This document shows positions 47,808-55,906 of a stretch of DNA of 64,000 nt, piece after piece. Below the pieces are notes generated by a model that had not been told where the DNA came from, made no database searches, and saw nothing but the letters and a program-made list of their open reading frames with translations. The stretch lies in NCBI RefSeq assembly GCF_016583785.1, contig NZ_NRRU01000003.1, forward strand, positions 1 to 64,000, read 5' to 3'. Every line of letters begins with the position of its first letter. The first letter of the stretch is position 1. The translations under genes and the position numbers were made by a program. Source of the DNA: Rubrivivax gelatinosus (GTDB lineage: Bacteria > Pseudomonadota > Gammaproteobacteria > Burkholderiales > Burkholderiaceae_C).

Positions 47808-48608
47808 TCAGCCGATCCAGGGCTTCAACCAGCCCAGGCCCTGGGAGGTGCCGCCCGCCACCGCGCCGCGGCGCGGGCGGTACTCGCAGCCGATCCAGCC
47901 CGGGTAGCCCAGTTCGTCCAGCAGCTCGAACAGGTAGGGGTAATAGATCTCGCCGACGTCGGGCTCGTGCCGCGTCGGCACGCCGGCGATCTGCAGGTGG
48001 CCGACCTGGCCGGTGGGCAGCCAGCGGCGGATGTTGGCCGCCAGGTCGCCTTCGACGATCTGGCAGTGGTACAGGTCCATCTGCACCTTCAGGTTGGGCG
48101 CGCCGACCTCGGCGACGATGGCGTGCGCCTGATCCTGGCGGTTCAGGAAGAAGCCCGGCATGTCGCGTTCGTTGATCGGCTCGATCTGCACGGCCAGGCC
48201 CAGCTTGGCCGCCTCGGTGGCAGCGTAGGCGAGGTTGGCGACGTAGGTGGCGCGCAACGCCTCGCGCGTCTGGCCGGCGGGCAGCAGGCCGGCCATCACG
48301 TGGATGCGCGGGCAGTCGAGCGCACGGGCGTAGGCCAGCGCCTGGGCGATGCCGTCGCGGAACTCGGCTTCGCGCCCGGGCAGGCAGGCGATGCCGCGCT
48401 CGCCGGCGTCCCAGTCGCCCGGCGGCGCGTTGAACAGCACCTGCTGCAGGCCGTTGGCCTTGAGCTGGGCGGCGAGCTGCTCGGTCGTGAAGGCGTAGGG
48501 GAAGAGGTACTCGACGGCCTTGAAGCCGTCGCGTGCGGCGGCGGCGAAACGGTCGAGGAAGTCGTGCTCGTTGTAGAGCATCGACAGGTTGGCGGCGAAA
48601 CGGGGCAT
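47808..48608 (-). CDS. otnI: 2-oxo-tetronate isomerase (hydroxypyruvate isomerase family)
   Basis: This 266-residue TIM-barrel sugar isomerase starts [20 protein letters not shown]. It has [20 protein letters not shown], the metal ligands in [26 protein letters not shown] and [15 protein letters not shown]. In four-carbon acid sugar catabolism OtnI converts 2-oxo-tetronate to 3-oxo-tetronate. Context (OtnC, OtnK, LtnD in the same operon) favours OtnI over a pure hydroxypyruvate isomerase (Hyi). It is the last gene of the operon. Confidence 0.88.
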   Translation of the reverse strand: MPRFAANLSMLYNEHDFLDRFAAAARDGFKAVEYLFPYAFTTEQLAAQLKANGLQQVLFNAPPGDWDAGERGIACLPGREAEFRDGIAQALAYARALDCPRIHVMAGLLPAGQTREALRATYVANLAYAATEAAKLGLAVQIEPINERDMPGFFLNRQDQAHAIVAEVGAPNLKVQMDLYHCQIVEGDLAANIRRWLPTGQVGHLQIAGVPTRHEPDVGEIYYPYLFELLDELGYPGWIGCEYRPRRGAVAGGTSQGLGWLKPWIG

Positions 48609-48665
48609 GGTGGACTCGCGGTCGTGATGCGGGCTCGGCCCGCGGTGTTCAGGAATGGAAATGCC

Positions 48666-49364
48666 TCACCAGGAGGCACCGAAGCTGTCGCGCAGGGTCT
48701 GGATCCGGGCCTCGTCCAGCGGGCAGTGGCAGGCCTCGGGCACCAGCAGCGCCAGGCGTGCGGTCTCCTCGAGTTCTTCCAGCACCGCCATCGCCGCGGC
48801 CGGGCTGTCGTGCCAGACGTTGGGGCCCAGCCGCGCCAGCATCACGGCGCGGATGGGCCTGCCGGCGGCGGCGTAGCGCGTGATGGATTCGGCCACCGCG
48901 TCGGCGGCTTCGGGCGCGCCCGGGCGCTGGTAGGCGATGTGCGGCACGCGGCCCACCTTCATGACGAAGTACGGCGTGATCGGCGGCAGCAGTTCGCCCT
49001 CGGCCGGCACGCTGCCGGCCGCGGCCCGCAGCGAGCACGCGACCAGATGCGTGCTGTGGGTGTGGATGATGCAGCGCGCCGGCTGCGCCGTCGCCTCGCT
49101 GGCGGCGTAGATGCGCCGGTGCAGCACGATGGTCTTGCTGCCGCGGTCGCCGGCGAGTTGCCGGCCCTCGGCGTCCAGCCGCGCCAGGCGGGCCGGCTCC
49201 AGCGTGCCCAGGCAGGCGTCGGTCGGCGTGATCAGGTAGCCGTCGGCCAGGCGCACGCTGATGTTGCCGGCCGTGGCGTGCACGTAGCCACGCTCGAACA
49301 GACTGCGGCCGACGCGGCAGATCTCGGCGCGCGCGAGGTCTTCGTCGAGGAACGGCGTGTGCAT
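48666..49364 (-). CDS. otnC: 3-oxo-tetronate 4-phosphate decarboxylase (class II aldolase family)
   Basis: This 232-residue zinc-dependent aldolase/adducin-type enzyme carries the metal His motif CIIHTHSTHLVA (near residues 97-108) and a further His late in the sequence. HATAGNISVRLADGYLITPT is the substrate-binding N-terminal signature. In the pathway OtnC decarboxylates 3-oxo-tetronate 4-phosphate to dihydroxyacetone phosphate. The ATG at 49364 is used; a TTG at 49373 overlapping the otnK stop (TTGA) is an alternative. Confidence 0.88.
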   Translation of the reverse strand: MHTPFLDEDLARAEICRVGRSLFERGYVHATAGNISVRLADGYLITPTDACLGTLEPARLARLDAEGRQLAGDRGSKTIVLHRRIYAASEATAQPARCIIHTHSTHLVACSLRAAAGSVPAEGELLPPITPYFVMKVGRVPHIAYQRPGAPEAADAVAESITRYAAAGRPIRAVMLARLGPNVWHDSPAAAMAVLEELEETARLALLVPEACHCPLDEARIQTLRDSFGASW

Positions 49365-49369
49365 CGTGT

Positions 49370-50644
49370 TCAACCCTGCAGCAGGGTGAAGGCCTTGGTG
49401 AAGAAGTCGTCGGTGCCGAAGTTGCCCGACTTCAGCGCCAGGTGCAGCCCGCCCGGCGCTGCCGGGCTGGCCGCGTGGCACCAGGGCACGCCGGGGTCGA
49501 TCTGGCCACCGATGCGCAGCTGGGCGATGCCCAGCGCCTGCACGCAGGCGCCCGAGGTCTCGCCGCCGGCGACGACCAGCTGGCGCACGCCGGCCTCGAC
49601 CAGGCCTTGCGCGATGCGCGCAATGGTCTGCTCGACCAGGCCGCCGGCCTGCTCGACGCCCAGCTGGGCCTGGATGGCGCGCACCGCGGCCGGCTCGGCG
49701 GTCGAGTACACCAGCACCGGGCCGCTGGCCAGGTGTTGGCCGGCCCAGGCCAGCGCCTCGGCGGCGACGTCTTCGCCGGCGGCGATGCGCAGCGGGTCGA
49801 TCGCCAGCGCCGGCCGGCCCGAGCGGATGAAGTCCAGCACCTGGCGGTTGGTGGCCACCGAGCAGCTGCCCGAGACCACCGCCTGCAGCCCTTCGGCCGG
49901 CGGCAGCTCGGCGGCCTGCGACGAGGGCGCCAGGCCGTGGTTGCCCGGCAGGCCGATCGCCACGCCCGAACCCGCCGTCAGCAGCGGCAGCTCGGCCAGC
50001 GCCGGCGCCAGACGCAGCAGGTCGGCATTGGAGACGGCGTCGACGATCGCGATCGCCACGCCCTGGGCCTTCAGCTCGGCGATGCGTGCACGCACCGCGT
50101 CGGCGCCCTGCCCCACCACCTGGTAGTCGATCAGACCGACCTTGCGCTTGCACTGCGCCTGCAGCACGCGCACGAGGTTGGCGTCGGTCATCGGCGTCAG
50201 CGGGTGGTCCTTCATGCCGCTGTCGCTGAGCAGCAGGTCGCCGACGAAGAGGTGGCCCTTGAAGACCGTGCGCTGGTTCTCCGGGAAGGCCGGCGTCGCG
50301 ATCGTGAACGGAACATCCAGCGCGTCCATCAGCGCCTCGGTGACCGGGCCGATGTTGCCGCGCGCCGTGCTGTCGAAGGTCGAGCAGTACTTGAAATAGA
50401 ACTGCGTCGCACCCTGCGCCTGCAGCCAGCGCAGCGCGGCCACCGACTGCGCCACCGCGTCCTCGGCCGCGATGGTGCGCGACTTCAGCGCGACGACGAC
50501 GGCGTCGACGTCGGCGTCCAACGGACCGGGCGGCACGCCGATCGTCTGCACGACGCGCATGCCGGCACGCACCAGGTTGTTCGCCAGGTCGGTGGCGCCG
50601 GTCGAGTCGTCGGCGATGCAGCCGAGCTTGAGCCGCGAGCTCAC
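49370..50644 (-). CDS. otnK: 3-oxo-tetronate kinase
   Basis: This 424-residue member of the DUF1537 four-carbon acid sugar kinase family has the N-terminal GCIADDSTGATDLANNLVRAG and YFKYCSTFDSTARGNIGPV. The C-terminal nucleotide-binding part has VAGGETSGACVQALG and LALKSGNFGTDDFFTKAF. OtnK phosphorylates 3-oxo-tetronate at C4. The start is a GTG at 50644 overlapping the ltnD stop (GTGA), giving translational coupling. Confidence 0.92.
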   Translation of the reverse strand: MSSRLKLGCIADDSTGATDLANNLVRAGMRVVQTIGVPPGPLDADVDAVVVALKSRTIAAEDAVAQSVAALRWLQAQGATQFYFKYCSTFDSTARGNIGPVTEALMDALDVPFTIATPAFPENQRTVFKGHLFVGDLLLSDSGMKDHPLTPMTDANLVRVLQAQCKRKVGLIDYQVVGQGADAVRARIAELKAQGVAIAIVDAVSNADLLRLAPALAELPLLTAGSGVAIGLPGNHGLAPSSQAAELPPAEGLQAVVSGSCSVATNRQVLDFIRSGRPALAIDPLRIAAGEDVAAEALAWAGQHLASGPVLVYSTAEPAAVRAIQAQLGVEQAGGLVEQTIARIAQGLVEAGVRQLVVAGGETSGACVQALGIAQLRIGGQIDPGVPWCHAASPAAPGGLHLALKSGNFGTDDFFTKAFTLLQG

Positions 50645-51543
50645 GGCGCGTCCTTCTTCGCCGGCAGCGTGATGCCCGGGAAGATCTTGATCACGGCGCT
50701 GTCGTCTTCCTTGGCGAAGCCGGCGGTCGAGGCCTGCATGAACATCTGGTGCGCGGTGGCCGCCAGCGGCAGCGGGAACTTGCTCGCACGCGCCGTGTCG
50801 AGCACCAGGCCCAGGTCCTTGACGAAGATGTCGACGGCAGACAGCGGCGTGAAGTCGCCGGCCAGCACGTGCGCCATGCGGTTCTCGAACATCCAGCTGT
50901 TGCCGGCGCTGTGCGTGATGACCTCGTAGATCGCGGCCGCGTCGACGCCTTCGCGCAGGCCCAGCGCCATCGCCTCGGCGGCGGCGGCGATGTGCACGCC
51001 GGCCAGCAGCTGGTTGATGATCTTCACCTTGGAGCCGGCACCGGCCTTGTCGCCCAGGCGGTAGACCTTGCCGGCCATGCCGTCGAGCACCGCACCGGCG
51101 GCGGCGTAGGCCGCGGGCCTGGCCGAGGTCATCATCGTCATCTGGCCCGCGGCGGCCTTGGCGGCGCCGCCGGAGATCGGGGCGTCGATGTAATGGATGC
51201 CAGTGGCCTCGAGCTTGGCCTCGAGCGCGATCGACCAGTTCGGGTCGACCGTCGAGCACATGATGAAGGTCGAGCCCGGGCGCATCGCCGCGGCGGCACC
51301 GCCTTCGCCGAAGAGCACGGTCTCGGTCTGCGCGGCGTTGACGACCACCGACACCAGCGTGTCGCAGGCCGCGGCCAGCGCCGCCGGGTTGGCGCAGGCG
51401 ACACCGCCTTCACGCGCGAAGGCTTCGGCGACGCCGGGGCGCACGTCGCAGACGTGCACCTTGAAACCGTTGCGGCGAAGCGTCTGGGCGATGCCCACGC
51501 CCATGGCGCCGAGGCCGATCACGCCGACATTCTGGCTAGTCAT
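50641..51543 (-). CDS. ltnD: L-threonate dehydrogenase (beta-hydroxyacid dehydrogenase family)
   Basis: This 300-residue NAD-dependent enzyme has the Rossmann motif GVIGLGAMGVGIAQTLRRNG (residues 7-26), the substrate motif DAPISGGAAKAAAGQMT, and the catalytic Lys in AGAGSKVKIINQLL. LtnD oxidises L-threonate (or a similar tetronate) to 2-oxo-tetronate, feeding OtnI and OtnK. It is the first enzyme gene after the permease on this strand; 60 bases separate them. Confidence 0.9.
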   Translation of the reverse strand: MTSQNVGVIGLGAMGVGIAQTLRRNGFKVHVCDVRPGVAEAFAREGGVACANPAALAAACDTLVSVVVNAAQTETVLFGEGGAAAAMRPGSTFIMCSTVDPNWSIALEAKLEATGIHYIDAPISGGAAKAAAGQMTMMTSARPAAYAAAGAVLDGMAGKVYRLGDKAGAGSKVKIINQLLAGVHIAAAAEAMALGLREGVDAAAIYEVITHSAGNSWMFENRMAHVLAGDFTPLSAVDIFVKDLGLVLDTARASKFPLPLAATAHQMFMQASTAGFAKEDDSAVIKIFPGITLPAKKDAP

Positions 51544-51603
51544 GATGAGGTCGATTCGAGTGGAGGGTCCGTGAGGACGAAGTGCGGCGGATGGGGCGCC
51601 GGC

Positions 51604-52968
51604 TCAGGCCAGCACCGCCCACAGGCCGCAGGTGATCAGGAAGCCGGCCAGGCCGAGCACGGTGGTCAGCACCGTCCAGCTGCGCAGGCCGTCGGCAACG
51701 GAGAGGCCCAGGTAGCGGGTGACGATCCAGAAGCCCGAATCGTTCACGTGCGACAAGCCCAGGCCGCCGAAGCCGATGGCCACCGTCAGCAGCGCCACCT
51801 GCAGCGGGCTGTAGCCGCCGCCGGTGATGGCCTCGGCCAGCAGGCCGCAGGTGGTGAGGATGGCGACCGTGGCCGAACCCTGCGCGGCGCGCAGCACCAG
51901 CGAGATGACGAAGCCGGCGAGGATCAGCGGCAAGTGCGCCGCGGCGATGCTCGAGGACAGCGCGGCGCCGATGCCGCTGGCCGTCAGCACCTTGGCGAAC
52001 ACGCCGCCGGCGCCGGTGACCAGGATCACGGTGGCCGCCGGCGGCAGCGAGGACTCCATCACCTGGTTGGTGTGCGCCATGCTCCAGCCCAGGCGGCGCG
52101 CGATGAGCCAGAACGACAGGCCGATGGCGACCATCAGCGCGAAGATCGGCGAGCCGATGAAGGCCAGCACGTTGCGCAGCGCGTCGCCCTTGGGCAGCAG
52201 CGTGGCGCCGGTGGTGCCGATCATGATCAGCGCCAGCGGCACCAGGATCAGCGTCAGCACGACGCCGACGCCCGGGGCATGCAGCTTGGCGGCGCCGGGC
52301 TCGCCTTCGCCGCCGAAGTTCGCGAACTGCTCGGCGGTGGTCGGCAGCATCTCGTAGCGGCGGCGGTTGAGCCACTTGCTGACGTACTGCGACAGCACGC
52401 CCAACGGCAGGCAGACCAGCAGGCCGATGATCGTCACCCAGCCGACGTCGGCGCTCAGCACCGCGGAGCCGCCGACGATGCCCGGGTGCGGCGGCACGAC
52501 GACGTGCACCGCCAGCATGATGCCGGCCACCGGCAGGCCGAACTTCACCGGGTCCACCTTTGCGGCCTTGCAGAAGCCGTAGACGATGGGCACCAGGATG
52601 ATGAAGCCGACGTCGAAGAAGACGGGAATCGCCAGCACCAGCGCGGCGGCGGTCAGCGCCGCCGGCACGCGCGTCGGGCCGAGGATCTGCGTGAAGCGGC
52701 CGGCGAGGTTCGCAGCGCCGCCGGAGACCTCGATCATGCGGCCGAGCATCGCGCCCAGCGCCACCAGGATGGCAACGCTGCCCAGCGTGCCGCCCATGCC
52801 GGCGATCAGCGTGCCGATGATGTCGCCGATCGGCATGCCGACGGACAGGGCGACGAGCAGGCTGACCAGCATCATCGCGACGAAAGCGTGGACCTGCCAG
52901 CGGATGATCAACAGCAGCAGCAGGGCGATGCCGGCCGCGCCTATGCCGAGCAGGATGGGGGTGGACAT
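51604..52968 (-). CDS. GntP family sugar-acid permease
   Basis: This 454-residue membrane transporter of the gluconate permease family has about 12-14 hydrophobic segments. Signatures are MVSLLVALSVGMPIGDIIGT near residue 35, SGGAANLAGRF, PGIVGGSAVLSADVGWVTII, and VILVTGAGGVFAKVLTASGIG. It heads the tetronate operon and probably imports D-/L-threonate, D-erythronate or a related acid. AGGAGA before the ATG is a strong ribosome-binding site. A GntR-type operator candidate lies about 90-100 bases upstream. Confidence 0.92.
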   Translation of the reverse strand: MSTPILLGIGAAGIALLLLLIIRWQVHAFVAMMLVSLLVALSVGMPIGDIIGTLIAGMGGTLGSVAILVALGAMLGRMIEVSGGAANLAGRFTQILGPTRVPAALTAAALVLAIPVFFDVGFIILVPIVYGFCKAAKVDPVKFGLPVAGIMLAVHVVVPPHPGIVGGSAVLSADVGWVTIIGLLVCLPLGVLSQYVSKWLNRRRYEMLPTTAEQFANFGGEGEPGAAKLHAPGVGVVLTLILVPLALIMIGTTGATLLPKGDALRNVLAFIGSPIFALMVAIGLSFWLIARRLGWSMAHTNQVMESSLPPAATVILVTGAGGVFAKVLTASGIGAALSSSIAAAHLPLILAGFVISLVLRAAQGSATVAILTTCGLLAEAITGGGYSPLQVALLTVAIGFGGLGLSHVNDSGFWIVTRYLGLSVADGLRSWTVLTTVLGLAGFLITCGLWAVLA

Positions 52969-53286
52969 TCGATTTGTCTCCTCGGGCGCTTGGAGTGTGT
53001 GGAAGGTGCGGCCGCGTACGGGTGATGGCCGGCGCCATGAACCAATCAGTTCATATGGTCATCGTACAAATTTCAGACAGGTTACACCCTAGGGTTAACC
53101 CGTACGCACGTCGTTGAAGCCGGAACGGCGGTTTTGGCCCCCGTTGGGTGCAAAACACGGCGTACAGCGCCCGCCATCGTGGCTCGGCGCCCCGCGGCGA
53201 GGCGATCGGGAACCACACGGATACAGGGCGCCGGACGGCGTTGCAGGCAGAACCAGACAAAACGAGTGCGCGCCGCGGCGCGCGGC
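52969..53286. other. 318-base intergenic region upstream of the tetronate operon
   Basis: The region between the GntP gene start and the regulator gene stop contains no supported gene. It has a short AT-rich stretch (about 53035-53105) with the operator candidate at 53056-53069, a perfect palindrome GGGTTAACCC (53092-53101) and a nearby CGTACG repeated at about 53019 and 53101. The remainder (53110-53286) is GC-rich and shows nothing recognisable. Confidence 0.6.
53056..53069. promoter_or_regulatory. Candidate GntR (FadR-type) operator
   Basis: TGGTCATCGTACAA resembles the FadR-subfamily TNGT-N6-ACNA palindrome (on the other strand TTGTACGATGACCA). It lies about 90 bases upstream of the GntP start in the only AT-rich patch of the spacer. 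The regulator gene at 53287 is the obvious candidate to bind it. Confidence 0.45.
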
Positions 53287-54060
53287 TCAACCCGGCAGGG
53301 TCGGCGGCACCAGCACCGCGGCCAGCCGCGCGCCGTCCTGACGCCAGAAGCTGGCGTCGGCGTGCTGCAGGCGCAGCATCGCGTTGTTCATGTGCTGCGC
53401 CGCGGCGTGGCGCGCCGCTGGCGCGTCGCCGGCTTCGATGGCTTGAACGACCGCCTCGTGCTCGCGTTTGACCTGCTCGGCGAACTCGCGGTGGCGGGCT
53501 TCGTTGGCGCGCGTCACGCGCGTCACGCCCTGCAGGAACTGGGCGAGGTAGTCCAGCGTGCGGATCAGAAAGGGGTTGCCGGCGGCTTCGCCGATCGCGC
53601 GGTGGAAACGCACGTCCTCGACGGCGCCGTCGCCGCCGCTGGTCACCGCGTCGGCGATGGCCTGCAGCGCCTCGCGGATCGCCTGCGCCTGCGCCGGCGT
53701 GCGCCGCTGCGCGGCGAGTTCGGCGACCTCGGCCTCGAGCGCCCGGCGCAGTTCGATGATCTGCAGCACCGCCTCGCGCGAGGCAGCCGCCGTCGGCTCG
53801 AAGCTCAGCGGCTCGCAGCCGGCGGCGAGCACGTAGACGCCGCTGCCCTGGCGCGAATCGACGAGGCCGCGCGACTTCAGCTGCTGCACGGCTTCGCGCA
53901 CGACGGTGCGGCTGACGCCGAACTGCTGCACCAGCGCCTGCTCGGTCGGCAGCTTCTGCCCCGCGGCCAGGCCGCCGGAACGGATCTCGGCTTCGAGCGC
54001 ACTGGCCACCTGATCGGCCAGCTTCAGGCCCGGTCTGATCGTCGAGAAGGAAACCGACAT
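53287..54060 (-). CDS. FadR-subfamily GntR transcriptional regulator of the tetronate operon
   Basis: This 257-residue protein has an N-terminal winged helix (LADQVASALEAEIRSGGLAA, then LPTEQALVQQFGVSRTVVRE, then GLVDSRQGSGVYV; residues 14-75) and an FCD domain (about 95-225). The FCD metal-site-like residues are RFHRAIGEAAGNPF and HEAVVQAIEAGDAPAARHAA. It lies directly upstream of the GntP-ltnD-otnK-otnC-otnI genes on the same strand, so it most likely represses them until a tetronate binds. The ATG at 54060 is preferred over a TTG nine bases upstream. Confidence 0.88.
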   Translation of the reverse strand: MSVSFSTIRPGLKLADQVASALEAEIRSGGLAAGQKLPTEQALVQQFGVSRTVVREAVQQLKSRGLVDSRQGSGVYVLAAGCEPLSFEPTAAASREAVLQIIELRRALEAEVAELAAQRRTPAQAQAIREALQAIADAVTSGGDGAVEDVRFHRAIGEAAGNPFLIRTLDYLAQFLQGVTRVTRANEARHREFAEQVKREHEAVVQAIEAGDAPAARHAAAQHMNNAMLRLQHADASFWRQDGARLAAVLVPPTLPG

Positions 54061-54166
54061 GGACTTCAATGTCTCGTATGGCCGCGGCGGCCGGCAGCGG
54101 CCACCGCGGGCAGCCTCTCAGCTGAGCTTCACTGTAACGCGGCCGGCAGCCCGCGCTGCGCCGGGT

Positions 54167-54964
54167 TCAGGCACTCGCGACGCGGTTGCGCCCGGCCGCC
54201 TTGGCCGCGTAGAGCGCCTGATCGGCGCGGCTGATGGTGGCCGAGAAGCCTTCTTCGCCATGGTGTTCGGCCAGGCCGAAGCTCGCCGTCAGCGCCACCC
54301 TCTGCTCGCCGACACGGTCGATCGTGCTGACCGCGTGGCGGATGCGCTCGACGATGACCAGCGCCTGATCCAGCGGCGTCTCGGGCAGCAGCATCAGGAA
54401 CTCCTCGCCGCCCCAGCGTCCGCAGTGGTCGTACTTGCGCAGGCCGGTCTCGACGGCGCGTGCGATCGCCTGCAGCACCAGATCGCCGACCTCGTGCCCG
54501 TGTTCGTCGTTGACGAGCTTGAAGTGGTCGACGTCCATGATGGCGACGGCGAAACCGCGGCCCAGGCGCAGCGTGCGGTCGTTCTCCTCGCGCAGCCGCT
54601 CCATCAGGTAGCGGCGGTTGCCCAGGCCGGTCAGCGAGTCGTGCATCGCCGCGTCGCGCAGCGCCAGGCTCAGCTCGCGCAGACTGTTCTGGTAGCGGTC
54701 GGAGATGCGCACCAGCTTCTCCAGCCGGCGCACCTGCTTGTCGTACTGCTCCACCAGGCTCAGCCGCTGCTCGCGCGCGACGTGGTGGTAGCCGTCGGAG
54801 ATGCGCACCAGGCGCTCGAGGCGCTCGCGCTGGCCCTGGAAGTGGCCCAGCAGCTGCTCCAGCGGCTCACGCAGCGGGCTGTCGCGCTGCGCCGGGTCGG
54901 CCAGCAGCGCCTGGATCGTGGCGACGAGCTCGAGGTCGTCGCCGTAGGTCTTAGGCGGCGCCAT
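54167..54964 (-). CDS. siaD: SiaD-like diguanylate cyclase
   Basis: This 265-residue cytoplasmic GGDEF protein makes cyclic di-GMP. The active site is GGEEF (185-189), and an inhibitory site RKYD (176-179) stands exactly five residues before it. The N-terminal half is a coiled coil with a visible internal duplication: LERLVRISDGYHHVAREQ and LEKLVRISDRYQNSLREL. In Pseudomonas aeruginosa, unphosphorylated SiaC binds the SiaD stalk and switches on the cyclase. The start overlaps siaC by 14 bases. Context decides the name: it is the last gene of a siaABCD set. Confidence 0.9.
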   Translation of the reverse strand: MAPPKTYGDDLELVATIQALLADPAQRDSPLREPLEQLLGHFQGQRERLERLVRISDGYHHVAREQRLSLVEQYDKQVRRLEKLVRISDRYQNSLRELSLALRDAAMHDSLTGLGNRRYLMERLREENDRTLRLGRGFAVAIMDVDHFKLVNDEHGHEVGDLVLQAIARAVETGLRKYDHCGRWGGEEFLMLLPETPLDQALVIVERIRHAVSTIDRVGEQRVALTASFGLAEHHGEEGFSATISRADQALYAAKAAGRNRVASA

Positions 54965-55334
54965 CGGCCAGGATCTCGAACGGGAAGCTGCAGTCTTCCT
55001 TGAACTCGCTGGCGAGGTCGAAGACGCGGTCGTTGCGCGGGTCGTAGTACCACTGCACCTCGAGCGCACGGCCTTTGGCGAAGGCCTCTTCGCAGATGTC
55101 GAAGATGTCCATCATCGCCTTGACCGAGCTGGTGTTCATGTAGACCAGGCGCAGCTCCAGCCGCAGCGGCCGGGTCTCGGTGCCGAGGAAGTCCTCGAGC
55201 CAGCGGATGACATCGCCGAAGAACTCGAAGGAGTTCTCCGGATACGAGTCGCCGCGCATCGCCAGCACGCCCTGCTGCCAGCTCGCCTGGATCTCGGGCG
55301 TCGACTGCCCGCCTTGGATTTGCAGATCGTTCAT
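54951..55334 (-). CDS. siaC: SiaC-like phosphorylation-controlled activator (DUF1987)
   Basis: This 127-residue DUF1987 protein has an anti-sigma-factor-antagonist-like fold. The segment RLVYMNTSSVKAMMDIFDI places a Thr at residue 68, the same number as the phosphorylated Thr of P. aeruginosa SiaC. SiaB phosphorylates and SiaA dephosphorylates that Thr; the unphosphorylated form activates SiaD. SYPENSFEFFGDVIRWLEDFL is a family signature. It lies 17 bases after siaB. Confidence 0.9.
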   Translation of the reverse strand: MNDLQIQGGQSTPEIQASWQQGVLAMRGDSYPENSFEFFGDVIRWLEDFLGTETRPLRLELRLVYMNTSSVKAMMDIFDICEEAFAKGRALEVQWYYDPRNDRVFDLASEFKEDCSFPFEILADGAA

Positions 55335-55351
55335 CGTGCCACCACCGTCGT

Positions 55352-55894
55352 TCAGATCACCGCCCGCAGGCTGAAGAAGGCCCGGCCGTCGCCGGCCGGC
55401 CGCAGGTCGGCGAGCAAGGGCGCCGCCGACTTGCGCGCCACGTCGATCAGCCCCAGCCCGGCCCCCGAGGCCGCGTCGCCGCTGCGCGGCCGGCGCAGCT
55501 GTTCCTTGTAGGCGGCCTTCAGCTGCGCCTTGTCCAGCCCCGCCAGCTCGCGCACACGCTCGAGCAGTGCGCGGCCGTCGTCCTGCTCGACCAGGTTGCC
55601 GGCCTGGACGATGTAGCTGCCGCTGTCGTCGCGCGCGACCACCACCGTCGCCGCGCCGTCGAGCTCGCCGTAGTTGCGGCTGACGGCGTAGTGGCGGATG
55701 TTCTGCGTCAGCTCGATGTAGACGCCGAACACGTCCATCGCCGACGACGGATGCGCGTGGTCGGCCTGCAGGTAGTTCTTCAGCGCGTTGCCGATCTCCT
55801 CGATCAGGCTGCGCGAGATCGGCCCGTTGAAACACAGCAGGATGCGCCCGCGATTGAAGTGCTCTCTCAGACCGAACAAATCGATGGTGTCCAT
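55352..55894 (-). CDS. siaB: SiaB-like protein kinase (DUF6272)
   Basis: This 180-residue GHKL-related kinase is predicted to phosphorylate SiaC. Visible are an N-box-like ELTQNIRHYAVSRNYGE (about 62-78) and a G-box-like SGAGLGLIDVARKS (about 143-156). ISRSLIEEIGNALKNYL is typical of the N-terminal half. It lies 12 bases after siaA and 17 before siaC, in the same order as the P. aeruginosa operon. Confidence 0.88.
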   Translation of the reverse strand: MDTIDLFGLREHFNRGRILLCFNGPISRSLIEEIGNALKNYLQADHAHPSSAMDVFGVYIELTQNIRHYAVSRNYGELDGAATVVVARDDSGSYIVQAGNLVEQDDGRALLERVRELAGLDKAQLKAAYKEQLRRPRSGDAASGAGLGLIDVARKSAAPLLADLRPAGDGRAFFSLRAVI

Positions 55895-55906
55895 GGATGC
55901 TCCGAC

